This document shows, piece by piece, positions 34,351 to 44,618 of a stretch of 60,000 nt of DNA (its first letter is position 1; every line of letters starts with the position of its first letter). A program made the translations under genes and the position numbers. The stretch is from Owenia fusiformis (lineage: Eukaryota; Annelida; Polychaeta; Sabellida; Oweniidae). Below the pieces are notes generated by a model. The model was not told the origin of the DNA. It was given only the letters and a program-made list of their open reading frames with translations, and made no database searches. The DNA lies in contig CAIIXF020000005.1 of the NCBI GenBank assembly GCA_903813345.2, positions 20,527,375 to 20,587,374 of the forward strand, in the 5' to 3' direction.

Positions 34351-37194
34351 TATATATATTTTTACAACTTATCATTGCCATACCCCATAGCATTGTTAGG
34401 GTGTGTGTGGTCAGTAACAGGAAATACATGTGTTATAGTAATACCATCATTTCAAAATTGTATTTCGGGTGCCATTCTATCTTAATGCCCTGCATGTAAA
34501 TGTGATGTATGCTGAAATTCCCCTTTGAATCACTTTATTAATAATTTAGTCACCATTAAATGATGATATAACTCAAGATGTCAGAAATATGATGGATTTT
34601 GTAATAAATGATAATTTTTTTCAAGAAATTGTCGTGCTTTCTAGAAGTTTTGACAAGTTCGAAATCGTGTTAAAAAGTTGGAATGGAGCTTTTTGTAACA
34701 AAAGACCGAAACTTTACCTAGTAACCTAAAAAACATATACATAGAGACAATAAAACAAATGACCGTATAATAACCGTGAGATATATATAACATCACTATG
34801 GTAACAATCAAACTCAAGATTACTGTGACATACTTTGCTATACATTCCTGTTAAGAAACATTATATATATTTTTTATACATACTTCATATTTATTTCTAA
34901 AAATCAATCGGTTACATTTTTACAAATTGCCATTGTTGACAGGACAACATTATCGGCAATTGAAACATTTTGATAAATAAAAATTGATATTCAGAAATAC
35001 ACAAAATGTTCAGAGAAGCTTTTTCTTTTTTGTTGTTGTTTGGTTTGCTTGTTCCCCAGTACCAAGTTGTGGTATCAAGCTCAAATGTTAAAAATTACCC
35101 CGTCCCAGACTTAGTATCGCTTGAAATGTATAGTGAGCAGTGATTTCAATCAGTTTTTCATTTGTTTCAAAGTCCAAATTTTCATCTCCATTTAATAGAA
35201 AATGTGTTTTCCTTTGAATTGAGTATGCTTCAAAATCTCGTAAACAGTCCAAGTCTGATAGTCCTGCAAGAAGAACTTCACGTTCATTAAGGAGCAGTGG
35301 ACACTTGATTAGAAAGTGTTCAGTGGTTTGGGATATTTCACCACATTGACATTTGGGATCTGTTACCGACAGGAAATTATGAGAATAAAAGTGACTGTTC
35401 AAAAGTAGACCAGCTCTTAGTCTATTGAATTTGATTTCTATTTGCCTTGGCATGCACCTAGTCATTTTAGTAGTTGATACAGAGACAAGGCTCGTGTACT
35501 CTCTCACTGACCTTTTAAACCTTGAAATGGGTTGACCAACTCTAATCGCTGCTGGCAGTTTATTCCAAACCTTCATGGAATTAAAAATAGTGGATTTACC
35601 ACAAGATGAACTCAAATGATTCGGAATTCTATAGTCATGCTGGAATCTGAGGTCTCTGGTATGAGTGATTTCATATGTACGAACTAGGTCACAAATAAAG
35701 GGTGGGAAACAGTTGAAGCGAGCTTTGAATAAGAAAATTTTTAAATGTTCATCTCTTCTCGAGGAGAGGGTTTTCCAATTAATAGAGGAAAGTACTTTGT
35801 CTGTACTTGATCCATGGATAGCACCAGACACCAGGCATGCTGCTCTGTAATGCAGTCTGTCGAGAGCTTGTAGTTTTGCTAAGGAGGCTTTATTATAGAT
35901 TATGTCACAATAGTCAAAGTGTGGTAAAAAATAGGCATTATAGATTTTTTCAAGGTGCTTACCTGGTATATTTTTACAGAGAGCTTTCAAGGGTCTAATT
36001 AGGGAGGTTATTTTACCAATTAATTGATCTATATGGGCATTGAAATTAAGTTTACAATCCAGGACTAGTCCAAGATGTTTATGAGTTGTGCAAATGGGTA
36101 TCTCTTCACCTCCCAAAGTTAGGGGAGATTGGTTAATATTCTGGGTGCATTGTCCCGAGAAAGTTATGTCAGCACTCTTTTGAGCTTTAAATTTCATTCT
36201 CCATAGTAATGACCATTGGTGTAAAGTGTCAAGGTCATCTTGTAATGGCTGATTAATGTTTAAAAAGACTTCATTTTTATCATACGCATCATACAGTGAA
36301 GTGTCGTCAGCAAAAATAAAAGTTTTTGAGTTGAGATTGTCGGGTAAGTCGTTAATATAAATTAGAAATAATAGGGGTCCCAAAACAGACCCCTGCGGCA
36401 CCCCCGCATTTATGGTAAAATTATGACTACCATTATGGCTAGGATCAAAATTGGCATTACGCTGTTCCCGATCTTTTGACCATTTGGATAAACTATTGTT
36501 TACCTGTACTTGTATTCTCCTATTTGAAAGATAAGATGTCATTAAGGAGATAAAATTGTCATTACATCCATAGGCTTTTAGTTTTTTTAAAAGAAGATGG
36601 TGTGGAAATAAGTCAAACGCTGACGTGAGATCAAGAAATATGGAACGAACATTTTTACCATTATCGATGTTAGTATGGAGGTCATGAACAATATGAATAA
36701 GTTGGTTCACTGTATTATGTTTGGGTAAAAAGCCACTTTGGAGTTTGTATAATAAATTATTTTCAAGCAAGTGGAGAAGTAATCTCTTATGGATGATCCT
36801 TTCCAATATTTTAGAAAAAGTACATAAGAGGGTCACTGGTCTATAATTACTTATTGTGCCTCTGTCCCCTTTCTTAAATATTGGGATGACAGTGCCTTCT
36901 TTCCAGATGTCTGGGAAAATATTCTCATCTAAAATTCTATTAAACAATTGACTGGCAGGAAGACAAAGAGAAGAGGCGCTATGTTTAATCATTTTGTTGG
37001 TTATCTCATCAGGTCCATGGGATTTATTTACATCTAGGTTAGAGAACAGCTCAAATACCTCCTGTGGAGAAGTTCTGATTTCTGGCAATATTGTATTTGT
37101 TGTTAAGAAACATAAAAAGAACAATTTACAATATTTTATGATATAAATTGTCCAACTGATACCCATTATCTATAATATATATATATTATGGCAA
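34351..37194 (-). mobile_element. LINE copy, 5'-truncated, minus strand
   Basis: Contains a long reverse-transcriptase frame (35088-37166) and about 740 bp of 3' untranslated sequence ending in an AT microsatellite at 34351. The 26-base stretch beginning ATATTCATTAGACATCATTA occurs directly on both sides (34325-34350 and 37195-37220), as a target duplication would. The doubt is that a diverged inverted relative (37.2-39.2 kb) runs across the left junction without a break, so the 3' limit may not be a simple insertion point. No endonuclease domain is present. Confidence 0.7.
35088..37166 (-). CDS. LINE reverse transcriptase (692 codons)
   Basis: Non-LTR retrotransposon reverse transcriptase, which copies the element RNA at the nicked target. 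Visible blocks: NYRPV at residues 107-111, the first catalytic Asp in LDLTSAFD (179-185), GVPQGSVLGP (255-264) and the FADD active site (285-288). A thumb follows, with HLGL near 364. The C-terminal CxC-x8-H-x4-C motif is at 606-622. A 20-residue polar insertion before GVPQGS is unusual. The frame has no stop or shift across the whole RT and C-terminal region. The apurinic endonuclease is missing, and the first ~25 hydrophobic residues look like flanking sequence, so the copy is 5'-truncated. The style is that of Jockey/CR1-group LINEs; the exact clade is unknown. Confidence 0.9.
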   Translation of the reverse strand: MGISWTIYIIKYCKLFFLCFLTTNTILPEIRTSPQEVFELFSNLDVNKSHGPDEITNKMIKHSASSLCLPASQLFNRILDENIFPDIWKEGTVIPIFKKGDRGTISNYRPVTLLCTFSKILERIIHKRLLLHLLENNLLYKLQSGFLPKHNTVNQLIHIVHDLHTNIDNGKNVRSIFLDLTSAFDLFPHHLLLKKLKAYGCNDNFISLMTSYLSNRRIQVQVNNSLSKWSKDREQRNANFDPSHNGSHNFTINAGVPQGSVLGPLLFLIYINDLPDNLNSKTFIFADDTSLYDAYDKNEVFLNINQPLQDDLDTLHQWSLLWRMKFKAQKSADITFSGQCTQNINQSPLTLGGEEIPICTTHKHLGLVLDCKLNFNAHIDQLIGKITSLIRPLKALCKNIPGKHLEKIYNAYFLPHFDYCDIIYNKASLAKLQALDRLHYRAACLVSGAIHGSSTDKVLSSINWKTLSSRRDEHLKIFLFKARFNCFPPFICDLVRTYEITHTRDLRFQHDYRIPNHLSSSCGKSTIFNSMKVWNKLPAAIRVGQPISRFKRSVREYTSLVSVSTTKMTRCMPRQIEIKFNRLRAGLLLNSHFYSHNFLSVTDPKCQCGEISQTTEHFLIKCPLLLNEREVLLAGLSDLDCLRDFEAYSIQRKTHFLLNGDENLDFETNEKLIEITAHYTFQAILSLGRGNF

Positions 37195-37220
37195 ATATTC
37201 ATTAGACATCATTATATATA

Positions 37221-37831
37221 TACCTGTTAAAGCCTCACTACTTTTATTTTTATAACCTGCAAAGAAAAAACTAATAATCCAGGAAGATAGGCAACTTGAC
37301 TATATTTCCTATACCTCCAAATTTTCCTTCAATTACAATAAGTCGAAAATTAATGACAGATTTGTTGATTTTTTGAAAATCAACATTCCCATATAAACCA
37401 ATAGGAAATGGTAAGGTTGCCGCAAGTCATATGATAAAATATCCATCCATCCGAGTTCCCTCAAAAATACAAATTAAGTACACTTGAATTTGCTCACCTT
37501 ATCTAACAAAAAATCAATGTGTTTCTTCAGATTTTAAAAAGTCATAGGTCTCCAAAGTCTAAATAATTTTTTAAGAAACCCCTCCAATTGAAGGAGGTGA
37601 AAAATGATCTCCAAAATTGACTTTGAAGCTCTGAAACTTTAATGATATAACTCTGGAAGAATTTGACTCAAAATAGTAGGGTATGTTATGGCCATGGCAC
37701 CATGTCATATGTTTTGTAATAACCCCTATCTACCATATTTAAGAAACTTGATTTTTATGCCAAACATAAACAGGCTTTGAAGTGATTTAAAGGGGACTTC
37801 CAGTTGCCAATCCTATGGTGGGAGTGTAATA
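37221..37831 (+). repeat. Diverged copy of the LINE 3' untranslated region
   Basis: The + strand near 37770 (AAGTGATTTAAAGGGGACTT) matches the complement of 34520 (AAGTGATTCAAAGGGGAATT). The similarity resumes after the MITE at 38722. This indicates a second, older copy of the same repeat in the opposite orientation. Its left limit cannot be set, and nothing coding is visible. Confidence 0.55.
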
Positions 37832-38721
37832 CAGGGTGTTCAAAAAACGCAACCCAGAGAAATCGCTATACTGGTCCAATTATGTTCATATTTTCAGGAA
37901 ATAAAGAAGAGACTGTGTATGTATAGCTCCTGTGAATGGTTAGTTGTAAAACATGATGCCTTGGACACCTGCTTGAAAGACAGTTGTACTAGGAAAATAC
38001 GAAAAACGCAGTCAGGGGTGACTGCAACCGGAAAAACTAAATAACTTCCTAACCATAGTGTTTTGGCTCTTCAAATTTGGCACAAATCATCTTCATAAAT
38101 CTATAGAGAGAAATCAAAATCACTTCAGGGACTTACAGTCATGGTCGAAATGCTTTCAAATCGCAGTCAAACGCCCTGGTTCATGGAGACTTAAAAAGGC
38201 ATTTTGACCATGACTGTAAAGTCCCTGGAGTCATTTTGATGAAACTCCACAAATTTACCACACATTGAATGAGGATAATTTGTGCCAAATCTGAAGTGCC
38301 AAAACACTATGGTTAGAAAGTTATTTGGTTTTATTGCTGTGGCAGTCACCTCTGACTGCGTTTTTATATTTTCCTAGTACAACTGTCATTTGAGCAGGTA
38401 TCCAAGGCATCATGTTTTACAACTTACTGACAACAGGAGCTATACATACCAGTCTCTTCTTTCTTTTCATGAAAAATGAACATAATTGAATTAGTATTTT
38501 CCAAGATAAAGTGATTTTCCATTCACGTTTTTCGTATTTTGCTAGTACAACAGTCTTTTGAGCAAGTGTCCAAGACATCATGTTTTACAACTAACTAACA
38601 ACAGGGGCTATACAGTGTACATACACACTCTCTTTTTTCTTTCCTGAAAATATGAACATAATTGGATTAGTATTTTCCAAGATAAAGCGATTTCTCTGGG
38701 TTGCGTTTTTTTAACACCCTG
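37832..38721. mobile_element. 0.9-kb palindromic MITE
   Basis: Starts CAGGGTGTTCAAAAAACGCA and ends with the complement (TTAACACCCTG at 38721). The arms stay complementary nearly to the centre near 38170, giving a huge imperfect hairpin. The right arm contains an extra tandem copy of the ACGTTTTTCGTATTTTGCTA portion, so it is longer. It splits a LINE-like 3' region that resumes on both sides. No coding capacity; no target duplication longer than 2-3 bases is clear. Confidence 0.8.
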
Positions 38722-39231
38722 GCCTGTATATGTAACATGTTATCATTCATGATTCATTCTATCATATAAATCATAATTACATGAACAGCATTAGGATAGA
38801 ATGGCACCTGAAATACAATTTTGAAAAATGTTATTACACATCTATTTCCTAATTGCTGACCACACATTAGGCTAATACCCTATACGGTGTTATGAGGTAT
38901 GGCAGTGATAAACTGTAAAAATATATAATGGTGTATCATGAATATGTTAAGCATATTATGATGTCACATATCGTACATAGCGTATCGTTTTTTTAGAATA
39001 ACACATTTTGCTGTATAGTAATGATACACATTTTCTATTTGACCCCAGCAGCAAGTTCAACAACTGAAGTGTAAGTTACCAAGCAACTTGTAAAGAGAAA
39101 AATTAGAAAAATGATAAAAATTGTCGACTTAGCACTTTTGAGCCTGATTTGCATGTCTTTTTTACATGTCTCGGGGTCAATTTGAATCTAGGTAGTTTGG
39201 ACACGAAGAGGGTTGGCCGTAGACCTATACG
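38722..39231. repeat. Inverted, diverged copy of the 29.8-34.5 kb repeat
   Basis: The complement of this stretch aligns with 29845-30432 joined to 34292-34490, including CTACGGCCAACC, CCAAACTACCTAGATTCAA, GGGGTCAAATAGAAA and GCCATTCTATC. Similarity is roughly 70-75 percent by eye. It lacks the 3.86-kb insertion, supporting that boundary independently. Confidence 0.7.
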
Positions 39232-40883
39232 AATTTTCTTTAAACACTGCTTTTTAATTGCTCGAACTCGTTTCTACTATTAGGCTTTTAGGGGTGCGTG
39301 TCTAAAGCTTCGCTTTATAACCAATCTCGCCAGAGTTCCAAAGGAAATAGAGGAGGTATGCTTCCATGTTGTCAACATCGTCCAATCGCAGGGATTCAGA
39401 AATCATCCTCCTATTTTACTCTCTCAGAGTAAATTCCCAAACCCGCTCATTAAATGAAACCTGTTGACCTGTCAGAATTATCAACAATAGTCTTTTGCAC
39501 TGCCCTTTACCCTCCCCCTCCCAACGAAGCTCAGATCGATTTCGGACATATTCCTGGTTTTAGCCGAGTGGATCGGACATAGAGTTTCGATTTCGAGAGA
39601 AAATCTTGATTTCTGGATCGAGATGATACCCGGAGATTGGAGGATGATAAATTAGATTAACATTAAATCATTCTGATAAGCACGACTGGCAATCCCGTAT
39701 GTGTATTTCTTTAACTTGGACACTCGTGCCTTCATCTATAGACTAATCATAATGTAGCTTATCCCATTGTCTTTTATTTATATAATACTGCCTTTGTGCT
39801 TTCCCTTTCTATACGTCTTTAGTTGAAGCTCCAACAATAAGTAGAGATGATGTTGTTAGATTTTATAATTAGGAAATATTCTGCGTACACTACATCCAAG
39901 AGTTTGGAAAGTCTGCTATCATACACATGTGAAAGCCTGCTTACGTCTGACGATTTCAACATTTGATTCTTGATTCATCAATTTCCGAGAAACTAAATTC
40001 AGGAACAAAATCAAGAATCAAACGCGAACAGGTTTTAGCACGCTATTCAACGAGACTTCCAATTACTCAGGTGCGAGTAGGTAGTTATCAGTTTCGCCAC
40101 CAGGTGGCTGATTCAGTGGAAATAACATGGCAGGGTATTACAAAATTCCCTTAAACTTGAATATGCATCAGTTTTAGTGGTTCACTTTTCATATTACCTT
40201 TATGTATCTGATAGTTATACAAATTAAAATATGTCCAGTAAAAGAAAAATATATTTCACTTTTTGTGGTTTTACAACATGGGGTCTATGAGGAATCTCCC
40301 CGACCTAGAAGTCACATTTTCAAAGAAAATAAAATTTTCAAAGTTGATAAACTCTTCAAAACCACATTTCTGAATGTAATTTTACATGTAGATTCCAAAT
40401 ATGACATCAACTTGACTGAATTGTGAATTTTTAATGACGTAAATCAAGATTACTTCTACTCGCATCTGGGATATTGCCAAACTTATGGTGGGGATGTACA
40501 GTCTAAGTAACGCATCAACTCGTGAGCTTATATAAGATGCCATGTTGAAAAATTGTATAAACTTTGTATTGTGTCTTGTGTTAGGCTTCTTTAGGTTCTA
40601 CACACCATCAACATACGATTTAATGTAAGTTTAAAACTATATTGAAGCGCCCCCCCCAGAAGAAGTGAATAGCTCCCATAATTCTTTGGTCTTGGCTTAG
40701 TATTCATGAAAATAATTTATTAAAAACACGCCCATCAATATATGATACCCAATCAAATTGCAAGATATGATCACGTGGACAATCATGAGTAGATGTTTTT
40801 CCAGAGCCGCGCAACGCGCAATGTAAAATTTGAAAACGGAAATGGCGTTTATTTCAGTTCAACATCATCATTTCTAAACTGCG
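39232..40883. other. Non-coding; one weak candidate exon
   Basis: No transposon is recognised. At 40309-40375 a stretch between a modest acceptor (CTCCCCGACCTAG) and a weak donor (GTAATT) has 67 bases. That is exactly the phase needed to join the exon at 28769 (ends phase 2) to the one at 50351 (starts phase 0). Its peptide is Lys/Phe-rich and not recognisable, so this may be coincidence. Confidence 0.3.
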
Positions 40884-41137
40884 CAGGGGCGTAGCCAGCT
40901 TTTAGTCAGGGAGGGGGGGGGGGTGCGATTGCGGTTTTCAGTCAGGGGGTGCGATTGTGGCATAAACAAGTCAAAAATAAGATTTATTTTGAATTTTACA
41001 AAAATTGATGCAACTTCCTTCAAAATCGAGCTAGAAGCTTCAAATAAAAAGCTTTTTAAAGCTCTTCAATATTTTCTTCTTCTTTCTCATGGTTTTATTT
41101 TTATTGGTTATTGGGGCAACCCCTGGCTACACCTATG
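40884..41137 (+). mobile_element. hAT-like MITE (CAGGGGCGTAGCCAG family)
   Basis: Begins CAGGGGCGTAGCCAGC and ends CCTGGCTACACCTATG, an inverted pair. The interior has two GGGGGTGCGATTG stretches, a G homopolymer and the ATGCAACTTCCTTCAAA block shared with the copies at 5640 and 18659. No clear target duplication. Confidence 0.75.
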
Positions 41138-41629
41138 ATACGGTAATACTATTTAAGTTACTCCATCCAAACTTGTAGAGAATAATCATAAAACAACAGC
41201 GATAATTTTGAGATTAATTTTCAATGGCAAATGAGGCCTGTTTATAAAATTGGTTATCGAATGTGCCAGTTACAACCTTGGGGCAGAGACATGCGGGGTT
41301 ACAACGCTTTGGTCAATTTCCTGATACTTTGATGCATGTCTGGTCATGAAGGTCTAACCGGAGATGTTTCAGGATTAACATATTGATCAGGTCTGTCACA
41401 GGGTGTCAAAAACCTTCGATTTCTTCTTACATGATGTTAGAATGGTATGGTTGCACCATGTATGACCTTGGAGATTCATGTCTTTGGATAATTGAAGCAC
41501 GAGCTTTCGTGTCTTTTACATACATATTCACTATCAGGTTGAAGTTCTGATACGGAATTTGACACTCTGTGAAGTCTAATCATAGTTTTGCTTTGATACT
41601 AGACGATTGTTTGCTTCAACCTGTTTAAC
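41138..41629. other. Non-coding flank of the Ngaro element
   Basis: AT-rich sequence without a recognisable gene or repeat. It ends at the A1 repeat of the Ngaro element. Confidence 0.4.
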
Positions 41630-41816
41630 TTCTGAGATATGTCAGTATCTTCATTTAAATAATGTGGACATCTGGGCTTGTTTATTTACTTATGCTAATG
41701 TACTGATGGCTATGTTAGTTATTCATCAGGTCACATGGTCACTCCAGTCTAGCAGTCAGTCAGTCTCTTAGCAGCTTACATGTAGCATTAGGCAGTAATA
41801 TGCGCTAGCTTTTTCT
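41630..41816 (+). repeat. Ngaro split repeat A1
   Basis: 187 bp from TTCTGAGATATGTCAG to GCTAGCTTTTTCT, matching 47301-47487 with a single difference seen (TTACTTATG here, TTACTCATG there). Confidence 0.92.
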
Positions 41817-42810
41817 TTGAAGTTTTTAAAATATATATAGTGAATATATAGTTTAACAGTAAAGTATGGATGAAGAATGTAGAACAGTGCTAGAAAAATG
41901 GAACGTGAAAGAGGAAACCATGGAAGTCTTAAATGCGAATGGTTTCAATTCCATCCTTGCCTTGAAAACAATGTTACCAGAGGATATCAAAACTCTAGAA
42001 ATTAAACCCCTTGGACAAGCACGCCTGTTAGATAATTGCTTACGAGAGCTATCTTATTTACATGGCCCTACAGAGGTTCAGAATGGAGAACATGCCAATG
42101 TTCCCCAGGGTCAGGACGATGACCCTAATCATCAAGTTGGAGCAGCACTCCAGGAGCTTATTGCTAGGGAGGCAAACGTGCCAGGAATTGGAGCCTCCTC
42201 TACACCTCCCCCCTCCCCCAGGCTTTGATCCACATCTAAGTTTAAAATTAGATAAAGGTGAGAAGCCCTGTTTCATCAGGGATTGGATTAATAATACACC
42301 TATACAAGAGGCATGTGAGGAATCTATAATCAATGAAACGGGAGGGACCTCCTTCATCTTGAAGCGATCTGGTTCGACAAAACCAAAATTAGAGGATATT
42401 ACACCCCACCAATGGTGCCTAGCATCAGTTCGGATCCTTGCCCATATGATGGAAACAGGAAAATTAACGGGTTCTGTCATAGATTATCTTGCTTATATGG
42501 CAAAAATATCTCAATTTGGTCAGATGTTTTCATGGATATCGGTCCTCAGATACGACAATGAGTATCGTTACCTGCAAGCCCAACATAAATTCAGATGGGG
42601 TGTGGATGTGCCGAGCCTCAAAACAGAGCTCAAATATAAGAGTGTGCTAGCTGCAAAGGATGCGGGGAAACCCACCACTAAAAGCTCGCCCCAGGAGAAG
42701 GCAAAGAAACCTCCCACAGTATATATATCACCCACAGGCAAACCATTGTGTGGATTGTATAACAAGGGTGAATGCACCTTTTCCCCTTGTAAATATGAAC
42801 ACATGTGTTC

Positions 42811-42815
<5 letters not shown>

Positions 42816-42858
<43 letters not shown>

Positions 42859-44391
42859 CTCCCTTTATTACATAATTTCATTGTACATATAACTATAAGT
42901 AATAATAACAAATGGTGCCTTAAAAAGTAGACAATGCCACTCAAAACATGTTGACTTTTGTATCAATCACAAATCTCACCCTAGGATATCCTAAAAAGTG
43001 CTTATTTGTGATTGTGATTGTATAAATCTACATAAACTGAGTGGAATTCACTTCTCAAGTCTTAACGAAAATCTTGAAGTACAGACAACAGCGTCCATCA
43101 CATATTCCATGCGTGAAGTACGAGTTATATGATTAAACAACATGTTGTGTATGTGCTTGTAATGTAAGTACTCTGTCTGGTTCTTCTTTTATGAACTCAG
43201 TAATATGCTCATGAATCCATTTTAGTCCGACTTGGTTGTAAACACTGACACTGTTTAGGAGAATATCGTAGGCACAGTCAATCCATTTAAAATCATGTGT
43301 ATCTTTCAATAGTGTCCCTTTAATCTCAGATTCCTTTGCTTCTAAGTCATTTGATATCACCACCATGATGTCATCAAGGTTTGCAATGTATATATCCATA
43401 TTCTCCTCTCCTCGTTCTTGATGGGCAAGAAAGATATCATGTATGTTATTGTTACGGTCAGTGTCTTGTAAACATTCTTGAATGGTTCTGGTTGACTCAT
43501 TGTTGGTAAAATGTTGTTTACTGAGTTTGGCCTCAACGAATGCAGATTTATTCAGAATTTCATCTGTATTTGTGGAACTAGTTCGTTTTCTTATCCTTGC
43601 ACTTACTGCTTTATTTTCGGTTTCAGTTACCCTTGTCTGAGTGCAAATATCATTTGTCAATAATATATTTGTATTACTGGACTTGTTCTCTGTCTGACTT
43701 TTATATTGAGAGTTTTTCCTCTTTGATGAAATAGATTGCTGTTTCAGTTTTGGTTCAGTTTGCACTGACTGTTGTTCAACTGTTTGTGTTTCAACATTAC
43801 TGATAGCCATGCTGGGTGTTTGTGTTCCGCTATGCTCAGTTACTGATTTTAAGTTTATTGGGTGTACTCCAACATTTCCTTTTGTGTTTTGATATGGTCC
43901 CTCACTAGGTATGTGGCCTTGCTTTGGTGTGAATGGTTGTGCTTTGCACCAGTCGGATGCACTCAGAGGTGTTGAGGTGTGAGCTCCTGCTAATTTCCTA
44001 TTGTTCTCAGTTTCAGTATAAAACATTGTATTGTATTGTGAATCATTTTCACAGCTGGATTGCTTGGAGCATGAATTGTTATACTGGGTCATTCTAACCT
44101 GGTCTCTGTGTACTTGCTTTTGACTTTTCCTGACCTCCTGTCCTCGATATTGGCCTGTAGTAAATCTCAAACTTATGGTTGTATACAGTTCATCGCCTTG
44201 CATTTTATAGTTGTAAAACATCTGTCCTTGCAATTTTAGTAACTCCAATACGTCCTCCACCACTTTAGGTAACATATCCATGATAGTCTGTGAAATTATA
44301 TTGTAAAATTATTCACATTTGTGGCAAAAATGTTCTAAAATCCAGGAGCTCTGAAAACTGTCAACCTGTCCAGTAAGGGACCAACGCAATC
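42816..44391 (-). mobile_element. Poly(A)-tailed retrocopy inserted in gag
   Basis: A run of 45 T at 42814-42858 is the poly(A) tail of a minus-strand transcript copy. AATAAA (42869-42864) lies just before it. The 14-base duplication CATGTGTTCTATAT flanks the insert (42802-42815 and 44392-44405), and joining across it restores gag. These are the hallmarks of LINE-mediated reverse transcription of an mRNA. The copy has about 110 bases of 5' leader, one uninterrupted 382-codon frame and about 265 bases of 3' untranslated sequence, with no sign of introns. Confidence 0.9.
43133..44281 (-). CDS. Intact 382-codon frame of the retrocopy, function unknown
   Basis: ATG at 44281 to a stop at 43133, uninterrupted. 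Residues 1-45 form a leucine-rich, possibly helical, start followed by a strand-like TTISLRF. Residues 60-285 are low-complexity, rich in Gln, Ser, Thr and Asn. They hold three TQT motifs (153-155, 165-167, 214-216) plus VQT (173-175), a signature of dynein light chain LC8 ligands (known for that family; its use here is inference). Residues 286-382 look folded, with a WIDCAYDILLNS helix and KWIHEHITEFIKEEP. I do not recognise the protein. It could be a host retrogene or the single protein of a mobile element that borrows LINE machinery. Whether it is expressed cannot be judged. Confidence 0.6.
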   Translation of the reverse strand: MDMLPKVVEDVLELLKLQGQMFYNYKMQGDELYTTISLRFTTGQYRGQEVRKSQKQVHRDQVRMTQYNNSCSKQSSCENDSQYNTMFYTETENNRKLAGAHTSTPLSASDWCKAQPFTPKQGHIPSEGPYQNTKGNVGVHPINLKSVTEHSGTQTPSMAISNVETQTVEQQSVQTEPKLKQQSISSKRKNSQYKSQTENKSSNTNILLTNDICTQTRVTETENKAVSARIRKRTSSTNTDEILNKSAFVEAKLSKQHFTNNESTRTIQECLQDTDRNNNIHDIFLAHQERGEENMDIYIANLDDIMVVISNDLEAKESEIKGTLLKDTHDFKWIDCAYDILLNSVSVYNQVGLKWIHEHITEFIKEEPDRVLTLQAHTQHVV

Positions 44392-44618
44392 CATGTGTTC
44401 TATATGCTTCAAGGAGAATCATGCCAGACACATGCATGGAAAAAACTAATTTACCCCTCAAATGTACTTACTGACACCCTAGGGACCACACAAGGAGTGC
44501 TTCCTAGACCCCCTCTTAATGAAGCATGCTTAATTCCCCATGTGTGGGAACAGGAACTGAATTATAGGATTATTTATTAGATGGTATCTCATTTGGATTC
44601 TCTATTATTGACAGTGAT

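Larger units (their letters stand above)
41866..44450 (+). pseudogene. Ngaro gag, frameshifted and interrupted
   Basis: ATG at 41866 begins a frame whose first 70 residues form a small helical domain (EKWNVKEE to LLDNCLREL) like those heading DIRS/Ngaro gags. It runs to a stop at 42226 after a proline stretch encoded by C runs (42206-42220). The next frame carries on from the same C runs, indicating a one-base indel. It encodes about 190 residues, then a CCCH zinc motif (C-x7-C-x4-C-x3-H, from CGLYNKGEC to YEH) at 42750-42803. There the frame is cut by the 42816-44391 retrocopy. It resumes at 44392 with two more cysteines and ends at a TAA near 44449. Gag would bind the element RNA and form the particle. 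Confidence 0.8.

Noticed and set aside
34347-38935. A 4.6-kb DNA transposon with terminal inverted repeats at 34.35 and 38.9 kb
   Set aside because: The inverted similarity continues outward past both supposed ends (to 29.8 and 39.23 kb), so these are not true termini.
40202-40426. 74-codon frame as a separate gene
   Set aside because: No domain. Only the inner 67 bases are kept as a weak exon candidate because of phase, with low confidence.
42660-42892. Poly-phenylalanine extension of the gag frame
   Set aside because: It is translation through the T45 tract, which is the reverse of a poly(A) tail of an inserted retrocopy.
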